Origin: Patescibacteria group bacterium UBA5124
GTDB lineage: Bacteria; Patescibacteriota; Gracilibacteria; Absconditabacterales; Absconditicoccaceae
Direction of reading: 5' to 3'
NCBI GenBank assembly: GCA_002414185.1
Contig: DHYS01000001.1
Span: 1-36,907 of the forward strand
Length of the DNA stretch: 36,907 nt
Below the pieces are notes generated by a model that saw nothing but the letters and a program-made list of their open reading frames with translations, ran no database searches and had not been told where the DNA came from. A program made the translations under genes and the position numbers. Positions 18,760-29,086 of the stretch are shown here, piece by piece (position 1 is the stretch's first letter; every line of letters begins with the position of its first letter).

Positions 18760-21270
18760 ATGAATAAAATACGCCAACACATAAAACACAGTTTTAAAGA
18801 AAGTTTTTTTAGTGGGAGAACTATCGCTACAGTTTTAATACTACTTCTTATCATCAAGCAAATTGTAGTATATGCAGCATATGGAAGTCAAATACAAACT
18901 AGCATTATAAATACATTACTCATATATCTCTGATTCTTTGGAAATGATTTAATGATTTTTGGAATCATCTTATTGTTTGTATTTATCAACCTAAATCACA
19001 AAAATAAAGTAGTAAAAACCATATTAAATGGAGCAAGTTTTCTCCTACTCTTATTATTTTTCGTAGATATTATTACTATATTTTTTTTTCAGAGCAGACT
19101 ATCTATTTTTGAACTCTATAGCTTCTTTTCTACATCAAATGGACTATATTTCTTCAATTATATAGCCCTGACAATAGGATTATTTTCATCATTATGTATT
19201 ACAAGTTTCTTCTTTACCCAAAAATATTTCAAAAAACTCAAAGAAAAACAAATCCAACGAATGATTGCAGTCCGATTTTTTTGTCTTTCATTATGTTTTA
19301 GTGCAGTAAATTTCTTTTCAAACAACAATAAAGATCTCGTAGAAAACATATTATCATTAAACATACAAACACGATCTCAATCAAACTGAGCAACGCTATT
19401 TTGAAGTGGAGAAAATATCAAAAAATATGGAAGTTATTTCTGAAATATACAATGAGAAAATGAAAAAACAAACGTTATCTTGGTATTTGCAGAATCATTT
19501 TCTACGATAGATTCCAAAAGAGCTGGAGGTCTCTACGACAATCTACCACTCTTTGATAAGATACAAAAAGATGGAATAACATTTACCAATTTTATTGCCA
19601 ATTGATGTACCTCAGAAACAGCTCATATAGCACTATTACAATGAGTAGAACCACGAGAAACACCACTTCAAAACAGCACACAAAGCTATGACAAATATAT
19701 TTGATACACTAGCTCATTACCAGTTTTTTTCAACAGTCTATGATATCAAACCACATTTTTGAGTGCTGTTGGACTAGATTTTTTGAATCAAAGAGATTTT
19801 CTTTCATGATTACAATTTCAAAAAATAATAGGAGAAGAAGAATTCAAAAACGAAAAGAAATATGTATTTAATGCTGCTCCTGACAATTCCTTATACAACA
19901 AAGCTATTGATATCGTCAAAGAATATCAAACAGGAAGTAAACCATATTTCTTAGCTATGCAAACGATATCTTCACATAGACCCTATGACACTCCATATGG
20001 AAGCAAAACAGACGAAATGTTTAAGTATGTAGATAGAAGTATGTATGCTTTTTATCAGAAATTAAAACAAACCTGATTTTTCAACAACGGTGTTCTCATT
20101 ATTGTTGGAGACCATAGAAAAATGGAAGCTATTAGCAAAGTAGAATTTGATAAATTTGGTATGAGTACTCATTCAAGAGCAGTAGCCACAATAATAGGAA
20201 CAGGTATCAAAGCAAATACATTTAATAGCAATATTATCCAACATACCGATATTTTCAATTCACTAAAATATTTAGTAGGAAACAAAAACACGACAGTTTC
20301 TAAATTATTTAACAATGCGTTCACCAACGAATCTCAAAGAGATCGATGAGTTCGCTATTGTCGTTTTGCAGAAAAAACCTATGCAGTAATCAAAAAAAAC
20401 TGAACAGCGTATAGACTCACTCCAAGTAGAGATTTCCCGATCATCAGCTACATAAATAGCTATAAATATTTTCAAGCAGAACACTTATTATGACTTACAA
20501 ATACAGGAAGCACTATATTATCTACCAATACTGAACAAAACAGCTGATGATACACCATTATAGCTCATGCAGGAGGGCCATACAAAGGACGATTAGCTAA
20601 TGCTGCTGCAACATTTCAAAGAGCAAGACAAGACGGAGTAGATGGTATAGAATTTGACGTAAGCTATACCAAAGACAATAAAAATATTATTATGCACTGA
20701 CCTAGTCTAATCACGACCGTTTGCTGACCAAACAAAGCCGTTACTGGATATACCTTATCAGAACTAAAAAAAACATGTAAAATTAGAAATGGTGAAGAGA
20801 TACAAACTCTTGAAGAATTTCTTACAAGAGTACAAAATCAGTTTGATTATTTTTTCTTAGAAATAAAAGTACATGACCAGAGTAAATCAGAACAACAAAC
20901 TTTGGATGCAATCGATACAGTACTCAAGTTAGGATTAGAAGACAAAGTAATATTTATTTCATATGATAGAACAGCCAATTATATCATATGATCACACAAA
21001 AAAATAAGAGCCTGACGAGATAGTTATTACGCAGAAGAGGTAGATCTTATTCACGATTTTCCTCACGAATTCTATCTTATCAACAAAGATATCATGAACA
21101 AAGATACGGTAAAACTAGCACAAGCTATGAACAAAAAATTTGTAGTATATACCGTAAATACAAAAGAAGATTTTGATAAAGTAAGCGAACTATGAGCCAA
21201 AATGATCATGACAGACAATCCTCCTCTAATAGAAAGTTTTATAAAAAATAAAGAAATTTTGACAAAATAA
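18760..21270 (+). CDS. LtaS-like phosphoglycerol transferase fused to a GDPD domain
   Basis: 836 residues in one frame with about 21 UGA glycines. Residues ~20-195 form five transmembrane helices, as in lipoteichoic acid synthases. Residues ~240-520 are an extracellular alkaline-phosphatase-superfamily domain: 'VILVFAESFST' (metal-binding Glu at ~245), the catalytic-threonine segment 'ANGCTSETAH' (Thr284), 'ISSHRPYDTP' and the metal-binding GDH (450-452). From ~598 a glycerophosphodiester phosphodiesterase domain follows: 'IIAHAGG' (His603), 'GIEFDVSYT' (Glu631, Asp633), His646 and 'FLEIKVH'. The usual HD after the third motif is HG (UGA), and the PENT motif is replaced by 'LANAAAT'. The phosphodiesterase part would be outside the cell. 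Possibly makes and trims, or scavenges from, glycerophosphate polymers. Confidence 0.88.
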
Positions 21271-21287
21271 TATCGTCGGGATATAAT
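21259..21287 (+). promoter_or_regulatory. Perfect sigma-70 promoter overlapping the previous stop
   Basis: TTGACA (21259-21264), 17 bases, TATAAT (21282-21287). The -35 box lies in the last codons of the upstream gene; the ATG of the next gene is 29 bases beyond the -10 box. Confidence 0.85.
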
Positions 21288-21316
21288 GAGATATATTTAT
21301 TCTTTTTTAGAAAAAT

Positions 21317-22000
21317 ATGAATAAAAACGAATTTCATTGAAATATCCAAAAAGAGATTGCCGACAACGGAATCATAAACAATATATTCAAAGAACAAGTA
21401 GATTATATACCAACTCAAATAGGAAGTATTCAAGAAAATTCTTTAGAAGATTTACTCATTTTAGACGATACTCAAACTCTAGTAAAAGAGAAACTAATCA
21501 AAAAAACAGAAGAGATTATAACTAAGATAAGAATCACAGAACTAGAAGACAATAAATATAATGATAGATATAAAAAAGAGATGTCGATTATTATAAAAAA
21601 CCTACAAGAAATACAACAAAAACTTAAAAAGAGAAAAGGAGAGAATGATATAACATATTTCAAAGAAATTGATAAAAACATTCAAGAAGAAAATAAAATA
21701 ACAACACTTTCCATCACTATTCTAAAAACCATAGATAAAGCATTTGAGTTAATTAAATTAATTGAAAAAAAATATCTTAATCTAAAAAAACAAATAGAAA
21801 CTGAAAAAGATAAATTTGAAAAAGATTATTTAGAAGAAATAGATATTTTAAAAGAAAATTTAATTATAAATCTAGAATCATTAAAAAACTATAGCAAATA
21901 TGAACTCTCTGAATATTCAAAAGAAGAAATAGACGAAATCAAAGAAACTATAAAAGAAACTAGAGAATATAATCAGATATTATCAAATTTAATTTCATAA
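21317..22000 (+). CDS. Coiled-coil protein of unknown function, 227 residues
   Basis: Starts MNKNEFHGNIQKEIADNG; the UGA codon at 21338 is read as Gly. From about residue 50 to the end it is almost entirely Lys/Glu/Ile/Leu helix with heptad patterns ('IIKNLQEIQQKLKKRKGEN', 'IDKAFELIKLIEKKYLNLKK'), that is, a long coiled coil. No signal peptide, no transmembrane helix, no catalytic motif. It has its own consensus promoter. UGA use is low because the protein has few glycines. It ends seven bases before the flavoprotein start, so the two are co-transcribed. Similar in style to the unknown proteins at 13664 and 14463. Confidence 0.75.
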
Positions 22001-22006
22001 TACATC

Positions 22007-23083
22007 ATGGAAGATCTTATCATCATAGGAGCCGGGGCATCAGGATTATTTTTTTCCATCAATACTCCATCTCACATCAAAAAAACAATTCTTGAAAAAT
22101 CAGACAAAATAGGATCCAAAGTCCTCATGTCATGAGGAGAAAGATGTAATCTTTCCAATACAAATATTTCTATAGACAATTATTTTTGATCAAATACACA
22201 AGCTCTCCATAGTCTATTCAATACTTTTTCTTATCCAGAAATACTAGATTTCTGTGAAGCTAACCACATACAAACAACTACTGAACCAAACTGAAGAATT
22301 CTTCTCAAAAGCGGAAAATCCAAAGAATTGGTAGATTTTCTCATCAAACAAGCACATACAAACAACACGCAAATTCTGACTAATCATGAAGTTTTGTCTG
22401 TTTCCAAAGCAGGAGAGATTTTCACCATTCATACTTCCAACGGCGAATTTCAAACTAAGAAACTAGTCCTCGCTACGGGAGGAAAATCCTACCCACAAGC
22501 AGGTGCTACCGACATCGGCCGACAGATAGCCTCAGCCTTCGGTCACACCATATCACCTATTCACCCCGGCCTCTGTGGACTTGAAACCAAGGAAAACCTT
22601 TCCTCCCTCACCGGAAACTCCTGCTCCGCAACAATAAATCTCTATCATAATAATAAACTTATTCATCAAGAAAAAGGACCTCTCCTCTTCACTCACCGAG
22701 GAGTTTCAGGACCTACAATTTTCAATACCACCGTCGCTCTAGGAAATTATCTTAATCAAAAAAAATCAAACAACGAATATAGTCAATTTACCCTAGGTAT
22801 AACCATAGACAAAAATACTACTATCAAAAAAATAGCTGATTTTTTTCACCTCTCGACAGTATCAGAAAATATTCTCCATATTCACGATATTCGCCCTCGA
22901 ACCGAAGCCAAAGTTACCGTATGAGGAATTCCCCTCAACGAACTGAAACCAAATTTTGAAAGTAAAAAAATCCCAGGATTGTATATCCTAGGAGAACTTC
23001 TTGATATTACTGGGAAAACCGGTGGTTTCAATCTTCAACGATGCCGAACATCAGCTCGACACTGTGCTCAAAATATAACATAG
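22007..23083 (+). CDS. HI0933-like FAD-dependent oxidoreductase (BaiN/RdsA family)
   Basis: 358 residues. The N-terminal dinucleotide-binding motif is 'IIGAGASGLFFSI' (6-18), then 'KVLMSGGERCNLSN' (family signature, one Gly from UGA), 'LVLATGGKSYP', 'GLCGLETKE', 'LLFTHWGVSGPTIF' (Trp from CGA at 22697), 'VGGIPLNELKP' and the FAD-binding C-terminal 'GGFNLQWCWTSAWHCA'. Its three Trp codons are CGA at 23039, 23045 and 23057, where the family has N-L-Q-W-A-W. This motif is among the clearest CGA=Trp evidence in the window. The family carries out flavin-dependent reductions of largely unknown substrates. Around 22490-22620 the codons are unusually C/G-rich (CCC, GGC, GCC), unlike the flanks. Confidence 0.92.
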
Positions 23084-23087
23084 ACAT

Positions 23088-23279
23088 CTATACTTCTTCA
23101 TCTTCAGTATCGCCCTTTATTGATTCTTTAACAGCTTCATCAAAAGCTCACATAATATCAGGATCATCCATCAATCATTCCTTTTCAAAAATATCTTTTA
23201 TCTGAGCAATTTTTTGATCTGTTTCAGTCCACTCCTGTGCATCCATGATAGTAAGATCCACATCTTGATATTTAGTCAT
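23088..23279 (-). CDS. Small acidic protein, 63 residues
   Basis: Visible only when UGA is read as Gly (two in-frame UGA). Starts MTKYQDVDLTIMDAQEW at 23279 and ends 'KGDTEDEEV' at TAG 23088-23090. Very acidic, helical, no transmembrane helix or Cys. It is convergent with the flavoprotein (four bases between stops) and divergent from the DUF4105 gene. No family recognised. The uninterrupted frame, with both UGAs in sensible contexts (KEGLMDD, IMGAFDEA) and a normal stop, argues for a real gene. Confidence 0.6.
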
Positions 23280-23363
23280 TAGTATTCATAAAAAATTAAA
23301 TTATATATCAAATCGTTATCCAAAAGATATAAAAAATCAAGTTCTTTATCCAAACACAAACGC

Positions 23364-24017
23364 ATGCTCCAACCAGGATACCAGAAACACTGCCAGATAA
23401 CAAACAAATGAACTATCTATACCTTTAGCAATTTTAGAGATTTTTCCCGAACTAGTGAAGATAACAATCAAATCCAAAACCGAACAAGCATATCTCTCGA
23501 TAGCTCAACTATCAAAGGAATGAACATATATATATGCCCTTTTATGTGGCACAATTGGATAGGACATACTATCATAGAGTTTCTCTTTACAGATAACAAA
23601 ACAATCTGCCTAACCGTAGAATCAGAACTCCAAATCCTCAAACAATATAGTATCATCAAAGGATTTTTCCCAGGATATCGCATTAGATACATCCGATGAA
23701 GTCCCAAAGATATCATCAATCTCAGAATATTTAGACACGAAAAAGTATACAAATATCCTATTCATTTAGATATATTAGCAATACAAAATCTCTTCCAAGA
23801 CCTTGTAAAAGAAACAAACAAATGTGAAAACAAACCACAAAAATATAATCTGATTTTTAATAATTGTACATCTTGAATTCGAAAAACAGCTAGAAAACAT
23901 CTCTCGATTTCCAAACGACATTATAGCTTATTATTTAATACTTTTTTACCAAATTTTCTCCAAAAATTAGGAGTAGTAAAACTCTCTGAAAAAAAAGAAA
24001 TTACAAAGAAAATATAA
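23364..24017 (+). CDS. DUF4105-like protein
   Basis: 217 residues after reading UGA as Gly and CGA as Trp. Starts at MLQPGYQKHCQITNKG; the frame stays open further upstream without a better ATG. It shows the order of motifs of DUF4105: 'FSNFRDFSW' (family N-x-R-D/N-F), 'NWTSISLDSSTIKGMNIYI', 'WHNWIGHTIIEFLF' (His-Thr, proposed active-site region), 'FPGYRIRYIWG' and 'YNLIFNNCTSGIWKTA' (family Y-N-x-x-x-N-N-C-T). The conserved Cys in NNCT and the His suggest a papain/NlpC-like fold enzyme, perhaps a peptidase acting at the envelope (inference). No obvious signal peptide. The stop abuts the trpS stop with no bases between. Confidence 0.72.
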
Positions 24018-25001
24018 TTACAAACTAAACCCAACTTTCTTGTATACTTCAGCTATTTTTTTCTCTGAAATTGCATTTACTTTTTCTGAATTTTTTTTCA
24101 AAAGATCGACAATTTCTTGATCTTTTATACTAGCATATTTTTCTTGAATAGGCTTCAAAAAAGCCAATAATTTTTCATAAAGATAATCTTTAGCTTCTTT
24201 ATAACTAAGTCCTCCAGCTTGATATCTACTTCTCAATGATTGATTTTCTTCTTCATTCAAAAACAACTTACACATATTATACACATTACACGTATCAGGA
24301 TCTTTAGGTTCTTCTACTGTTTTAGTGTCTGTAGGTATTTGTTTTACCTTTTTCAAAAGTATTTTTTCATCATCCAAAAGTCAGATATAATTATTGTATG
24401 ATTTACTCATTTTACGTCCATCTATTCCTGGCACTACAGCAACTTCATTTCTTATATAAACATCAGGCAATTTAAATATTTCTCCATATGCTTTATTAAA
24501 CTTTTGAGCTATATCTCTGGCATATTCCACATGTTGTTTTTGATCTTTTCCTACAGGCACAATATCAGCATCATAGAGCAAGATATCTGCAGCCATAAGA
24601 ATTGGATAACAAAAAGTTCCTACACTGATCTCACCAGCTTTACCTTTTGCCAAAGCATCTTTATAACTATGCATTCTCTCCATAGTACCCATGATCGTCA
24701 AACAGGTAAGCACCCAGTTAAGCTGAGCATGACCAGGAATATCCGCAGGATTATAAATCATAAATCTTTCAAGATCTGCACCACAAGCAGCATAAAGTTT
24801 AAGTACCGTTAATGTATTTTTTTTCAATTCTTCTCCATTATGTATTTGCGTATATGCGTGCATTGTCGCTAAAAACAAAAATATATCTGCATCAGGATTG
24901 TCTTGAGATAACTGAATAAGTGGCTTTATAGCTCCAAAATAATTTCCAATATGAAATTGTTCTCCTGTTGGTTTAAGTCCTGTTAATATTCTTTTCGCCA
25001 T
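24018..25001 (-). CDS. trpS: Tryptophanyl-tRNA synthetase
   Basis: 327 residues, typical length. The start MAKRILTGLKPTGEQFHIGN at 25001 gives the class I HIGN motif at residues 17-20; a TTG six bases upstream is less likely. The Trp pocket/dimer segment is 'GTMERMHSYKDAL', and 'PILMAADILLYDADIVPVG' and 'KDQKQHVEYARDIA' follow; KMSKS is at 197-201. Only one UGA codon (24381). The enzyme charges tRNA-Trp. If CGA is read as Trp in this genome, it must also charge a tRNA with anticodon UCG or an equivalent, so it is part of the recoding machinery (inference). No Trp-rich leader peptide is visible upstream. Confidence 0.96.
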
Positions 25002-25037
25002 AATCAAAGAAAAAAAGAGGTAAATAGTACTGGTCTA

Positions 25038-25065
25038 TATTTAAAGTTTCTTACAATAATTTCAA
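25038..25065 (-). promoter_or_regulatory. Putative trpS promoter
   Basis: Minus strand TTGAAA (25060-25065), 16 bases, TAAATA (25038-25043), about 36 bases before the trpS ATG. Moderate match. Confidence 0.4.
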
Positions 25066-25088
25066 AGGGAAAACTAATAAATTTAAAG

Positions 25089-25116
25089 TTGATTTTTTAT
25101 AACATCTATATATAAT
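25089..25116 (+). promoter_or_regulatory. Promoter for the HD-domain gene
   Basis: TTGATT (25089-25094), 16 bases, TATAAT (25111-25116). It is divergent from trpS. Expected start near 25123, which excludes the ATG at 25119 and favours the ATG at 25152. Confidence 0.6.
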
Positions 25117-25151
25117 AAATGTCAATAATTTATATTATATATAAACATATT

Positions 25152-26096
25152 ATGGAGAAAAAACCACTTAGAGAAATTATAAACACAGGAAATAAAGCAG
25201 AAACAACTCTTGAAGAATACAAACAAATAGCTGAAGAAAATATGGTAAATATTTTCAATTTAATCACTGAAGAAAAAAAAATACCAGTAAAAGATTTTTT
25301 AGAAAATAATGATCACTGAGCGATACACACATATAATGTATTCAAAAAAGCACTGGAAATAGCAAATGAAATAGAAAAAGAAACAGGAATAAAGACAGAT
25401 AAAACACTATTATATATTATGAGCTGAATGCACGATTCTGGAAGGTTCCGTACCCCTATAATTCATAAAGATGATACTGATAATATAATACAAGCTAAGA
25501 AAAAAAAACAGACAAGATCAGAAAGAAACCACTGAAGTTATTGAGTTACACAAATAAAATTAGCAATCATAAAATTAAAAGAAAAAGGAATTGAAATATC
25601 TAAAGAAGAACAAGAAAAGATAAAAGACTACATCTACAATCATGACTTTTTTAATACAAGACTAGATTGATCTAAATATAAAGAACCCCAAAGTTTAGAA
25701 GGACAAATAACAAGACTAGCAGATAGAATAAGCGTACCCATAGAGGAAGAGATTATAAGATATCGAGAAACAGGGAAAAGATTAAAAACAGTATATTTCA
25801 AAGACGAAATTACATTTCAAGAAAGAATTGATTTCAATTTTGAAAATATGTGAAATTATATAAAATCTGGAAAATTTGATGAATTTACTTTTTTTCTTTC
25901 TCTATTATCACAATCTGCTGAAGATTTTTCACATCCAATTTTAGCCAGAATCTATCAGAAACGATCTTCTAGTAAAAAAAATGGAATTGAAAAAATTCTT
26001 GAAATTGCAAAACAAGAATGATATTCAAAAACTGATTTAGAAACTATGGAAAATCTTATAAATAAATATATAAACCATTTTTGAATAACTTTTTAA
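25152..26096 (+). CDS. HD-domain phosphohydrolase-like protein
   Basis: 314 residues, UGA glycines throughout; start MEKKPLREIINTG chosen because the promoter lies too close to the upstream ATG. It has the HD metal-site pattern: His59 ('HTYNV'), His94-Asp95 ('MHDSGRF') and His164-Asp165 ('YNHDFF'), with 'QITRLADRISVPI' near residue 190 as the distal Asp. HD proteins hydrolyse phosphate esters, often nucleotides such as dNTPs, (p)ppGpp or cyclic dinucleotides; the substrate cannot be assigned. No signal peptide or transmembrane helix. Followed 15 bases later by a P-loop kinase-like gene, possibly a nucleotide-related pair. Confidence 0.75.
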
Positions 26097-26111
26097 GTTT
26101 AATATATATAC

Positions 26112-26621
26112 ATGAAAATAGCTATTTGTGGAGCACACGGAGTAGGAAAAACTACTTTATCTAAAATGATTTCAGAAGAGTTTTGATTACCAATATTGCA
26201 TGATATTGTGGTAGATGCACACAAATTAGGATTTACCATAAATGAAGAAACGCCAATAGAAACACAAATCTGGCTAACAGGTAAACAAGTAGAACAAGAA
26301 AAAAAATATACAGCATTCGTTGCTGATAAGTGTATTTTTGATTATCATATTTATGCAAAAGCTTTAGATATGGATAAAGATGTCATTGAAATAACAAGGA
26401 AAATAGCAATTAAAACACAGAATTATGATCATATTTTTTATATAAAACCAGAATTTCCTATTGTAGACGACGGATTAAGAAGCACAAATATAGATTTTCA
26501 AAATAGTGTCCAAGAAACATACGAAAATTTCATGAAAGAAAACAAAATAAAATATGAATATATCACATGAAGTATAGAAGAAAGATACAACCAAATCAAA
26601 TGATACATTACCAACAATTAA
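26112..26621 (+). CDS. P-loop NTPase, AAA_28/NadR-like kinase
   Basis: 169 residues. Walker A 'GAHGVGKTTLS' at residues 7-17, then 'FVADKCIFDYHIYAKAL', resembling the D-R-x-x-x-D-x-x-x-Y stretch of the AAA_28 / NadR nucleoside-kinase-like group, and 'HIFYIKPEFPIVDDGLRS' as in that group's substrate and lid region. Its size and order fit a small-molecule or nucleoside kinase. Three UGA glycines. Probably co-transcribed with the HD-domain gene; a kinase next to a phosphohydrolase may act on one nucleotide pool (inference). Confidence 0.78.
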
Positions 26622-26632
26622 AAAACAAAAAC

Positions 26633-26660
26633 TTGACATTTACACAAGAAAAAGTATTAA
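26633..26660 (+). promoter_or_regulatory. Promoter for the 119-residue protein
   Basis: TTGACA (26633-26638), 16 bases, TATTAA (26655-26660); ATG 28 bases beyond the -10 box. Confidence 0.6.
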
Positions 26661-26688
26661 CGTAAAACATTAACAAAAACTAAAAAAT

Positions 26689-27048
26689 ATGGAAAGAAAA
26701 TCTGTCGCTTATTATCATCAAGATGGTAGCCTTGTTGCCAGTAACAAAACCGACTTCAGAGAAATCATCGCTAGAGAAGAAGTTGATGAAGGAAATATTG
26801 TTGAAGTTGTAAAATACAACATCAATGAAAAAAACAAATCATTCTTCGAACACTATTTCAAAGAAAACGAAGAGGCAACATCTATCATCTTTTTCAACCC
26901 AACAAACAGGTTTTTAGCGGTACAACCTGGTACAGCAATGAAAATCATTGATAAAAATAAGCCAAATTTCCGATTAATGAGCAGGGATAAATTTCCCAAA
27001 TCAAACAGAACAAATTCCGCTCATTTTATTGGCATTATCCTTTCATAG
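26689..27048 (+). CDS. Protein of unknown function, 119 residues
   Basis: Starts MERKSVAYYHQDGSL; no in-frame UGA, ends TAG... at 27046-27048. Soluble mixed alpha/beta composition, charged, no signal peptide. It carries its own promoter and a terminator, so it is a single-gene unit. The absence of UGA and the strong flanking signals are shared with the well-expressed core genes of this window, so it may be abundant (inference). No family recognised. Confidence 0.75.
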   Translation: MERKSVAYYHQDGSLVASNKTDFREIIAREEVDEGNIVEVVKYNINEKNKSFFEHYFKENEEATSIIFFNPTNRFLAVQPGTAMKIIDKNKPNFRLMSRDKFPKSNRTNSAHFIGIILS

Positions 27049-27079
27049 GATACAAAAGACATTCAAAAAACATTACATA

Positions 27080-27107
27080 AGCCCCTATCGTATCCGGTAG
27101 GGGTTTT
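27080..27107 (+). terminator. Intrinsic terminator
   Basis: GC-rich stem CCCCTATCG / CGGTAGGGG (one U-G pair), loop TATC, then TTTT. It lies 31 bases after the stop of the preceding gene. Confidence 0.8.
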
Positions 27108-27120
27108 GTCAAAATTAGAT

Positions 27121-27148
27121 TTGACAATAAAGTACAAATAGCTATACA
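27121..27148 (+). promoter_or_regulatory. Promoter of the SLH-like protein gene
   Basis: TTGACA (27121-27126), 16 bases, TATACA (27143-27148). Leader of about 75 bases to the ATG at 27229. Confidence 0.55.
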
Positions 27149-27228
27149 AAACAAAATATACTTGAAAATATCACTACAAACACTATCTTTTTTTGTAATT
27201 ATTTTTAGCGTTTATACCCCAAAACCAA

Positions 27229-29067
27229 ATGCCAAAAAAAAATCTTCTATCATTAGCACTAAGTCTAAGTTTACTTGCAGGAAGTTATTTTATTGCAAAT
27301 ATTACCAATGCAGAAGCTCAAATAGTAATAGATCCTATTACCAAAACTATTACTATTACAGGATTAATTCTTTCAACAGGAACTGTTACTACTGGTACTA
27401 CTGGTACTACAACTACCGGAACCATTAGCTCAACAGGTTCAAGTACAGGTGTTACGGTAAAAACCACATCTACCATAGTAACTACAGCTAGTACGTGAAC
27501 AGAATTTGAACGTTCACTAAGTTGGCTCTACACCAATGGTCTAACCAAATACGACAATCAAACAGATTTTAGAATGTATGATGGACTTACGAGAGAAGAA
27601 GCTGCCAAAATGATAGCACAAGCATATATTGTATTGGGATATACACAAACAACTACAAATACCAACTGTCAATTTACCGACAACAAACTTTTCAATCCAG
27701 AACTCTCAGGATATATCCTCAAAGCTTGTCAACGAGGTCTAATGAAAGGAAACAACGGTAAATTTATGCCAACTCAAAAACTCACAAGACCAGAAGCTAT
27801 GACTATCTTAGTCAGAATGTTTGAAGGGAAAGTATCCTACGAAAACCAAAATCCTCGACGAGCTGATTACTATCTAAAAGGTAAAGCTTTAGGATTAACT
27901 ACACTCCAAAACACTGCTTTTGATAAAGAAATATCAAGATATGAAATAGCACTCTATATCTACAGATTTCAAAATATCGTAACTAATACATCTCTTTCTA
28001 TTAGTGCTCAACAAAAAATTCAAGACCTAGGACTCACAGGAACAGTCGCTACATGAACAACAACATCTACAGATACCACATCAGAACTAGCTCAAAAATT
28101 TTGAGCCATTGCCAATTCTATTAGTGTAGAAAACGATCCAGAGCTTCAAGAAGCTATTAGATGGATGAATGATAAAGGGCTTACAAGTTATAGTACAATC
28201 ACAGAATATAAACCATTTGAAGTACTTTTGAGAGAACAATCTGCAAAAATTCTTGATATTTTTGCAAAGGTATTTTCGTTTTCACAAGACAAACTCACAA
28301 CAACGCTTCCTACAAACTGTCAATTCAAAGATATTAGTAAAGCTGACTGATCACTCATTACACACATAGAAAATATTTGTAAGATGGAAATTCTTCAAGG
28401 AGGAAACCAAATTTTCGATCCAAAAGGAACCCTTACCAAAGGACAATTTATTACAGCACTTATCAGACTTGTAGAAGGTAAAAAACTAGATGAAACTTCA
28501 AACCCTCGATGGACAAATTATTATCAAAGCGCGTTAAATATGGGTATCGTAGGACCAGCTGATGCTCTTACTTTTGATAGCCCTATCACAAGATATGAAG
28601 TAGCATTATTTCTCTATAGATTCAAAATTAAGTATCAAATGATCAATAGTCTCAATACAGATAAATTAGAAAATCAGATCATCAACACTGTTTCTGGTTC
28701 TATTCAACAAACAACTACTATTATATCTACAGGAGACTCAACATGAACGATTACATTACAAACTTCTAATATATTTATAGATACAAATTTACTTCAAAAT
28801 GGAAATTTTGAACTAGGATATATAGAAATATTTGGAAACAAACACAAAGTAGTCAAAACATCTACAGAAAGTTATTTTTCCAAAAATTTTGTACGATACG
28901 GAGATATTTTTGATATAGAAAGTGATAAAAAGATCTGAACAATTAGTTTTATAGTAAGCAATAGATTAATCTTGGAAGGAACTATCAGAATGACTTCAGG
29001 AAGCAACTATGCGATAGAACAAGTATCAGAAACATCTGCATACTACAAACTCAGACAACTACAATAA
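27229..29067 (+). CDS. Secreted surface protein with SLH-like repeats
   Basis: 612 residues. A signal peptide (basic MPKKN, hydrophobic 'LLSLALSLSLLAGSYFIA', then AEA) is followed by a Thr/Gly/Ser-rich linker (~50-90). Two long SLH-like units come next: ~95-255 and ~300-470. Each has 'W(L/M)....GLT.Y' and '(L)TREEAAKMIAQAY'-type starts, a 'NCQF.D' Cys motif, 'LTR.EAMTILVRMFEGK', and 'NPWWADYY' or 'NPWWTNYY' with 'ISRYEIALYIYRF' / 'ITRYEVALFLYRF'. A beta-rich C-terminal domain follows. SLH modules usually bind cell-wall polymers and anchor surface proteins. At the equivalent Trp the first unit uses CGA (27859) and the second TGG (28510). Confidence 0.88.
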
Positions 29068-29086
29068 TTTACGCCTAATCATACGT

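Noticed and set aside
25002..25118. Trp-codon leader peptide before trpS, parallel to valS
   Set aside because: No short ORF with TGG or CGA runs and no terminator/antiterminator pair found.
27162..27428. ORF overlapping the SLH-like signal peptide
   Set aside because: Ser/Tyr/Arg-rich product of the Thr/Gly linker read in another frame; the SLH frame has a signal peptide and domains.
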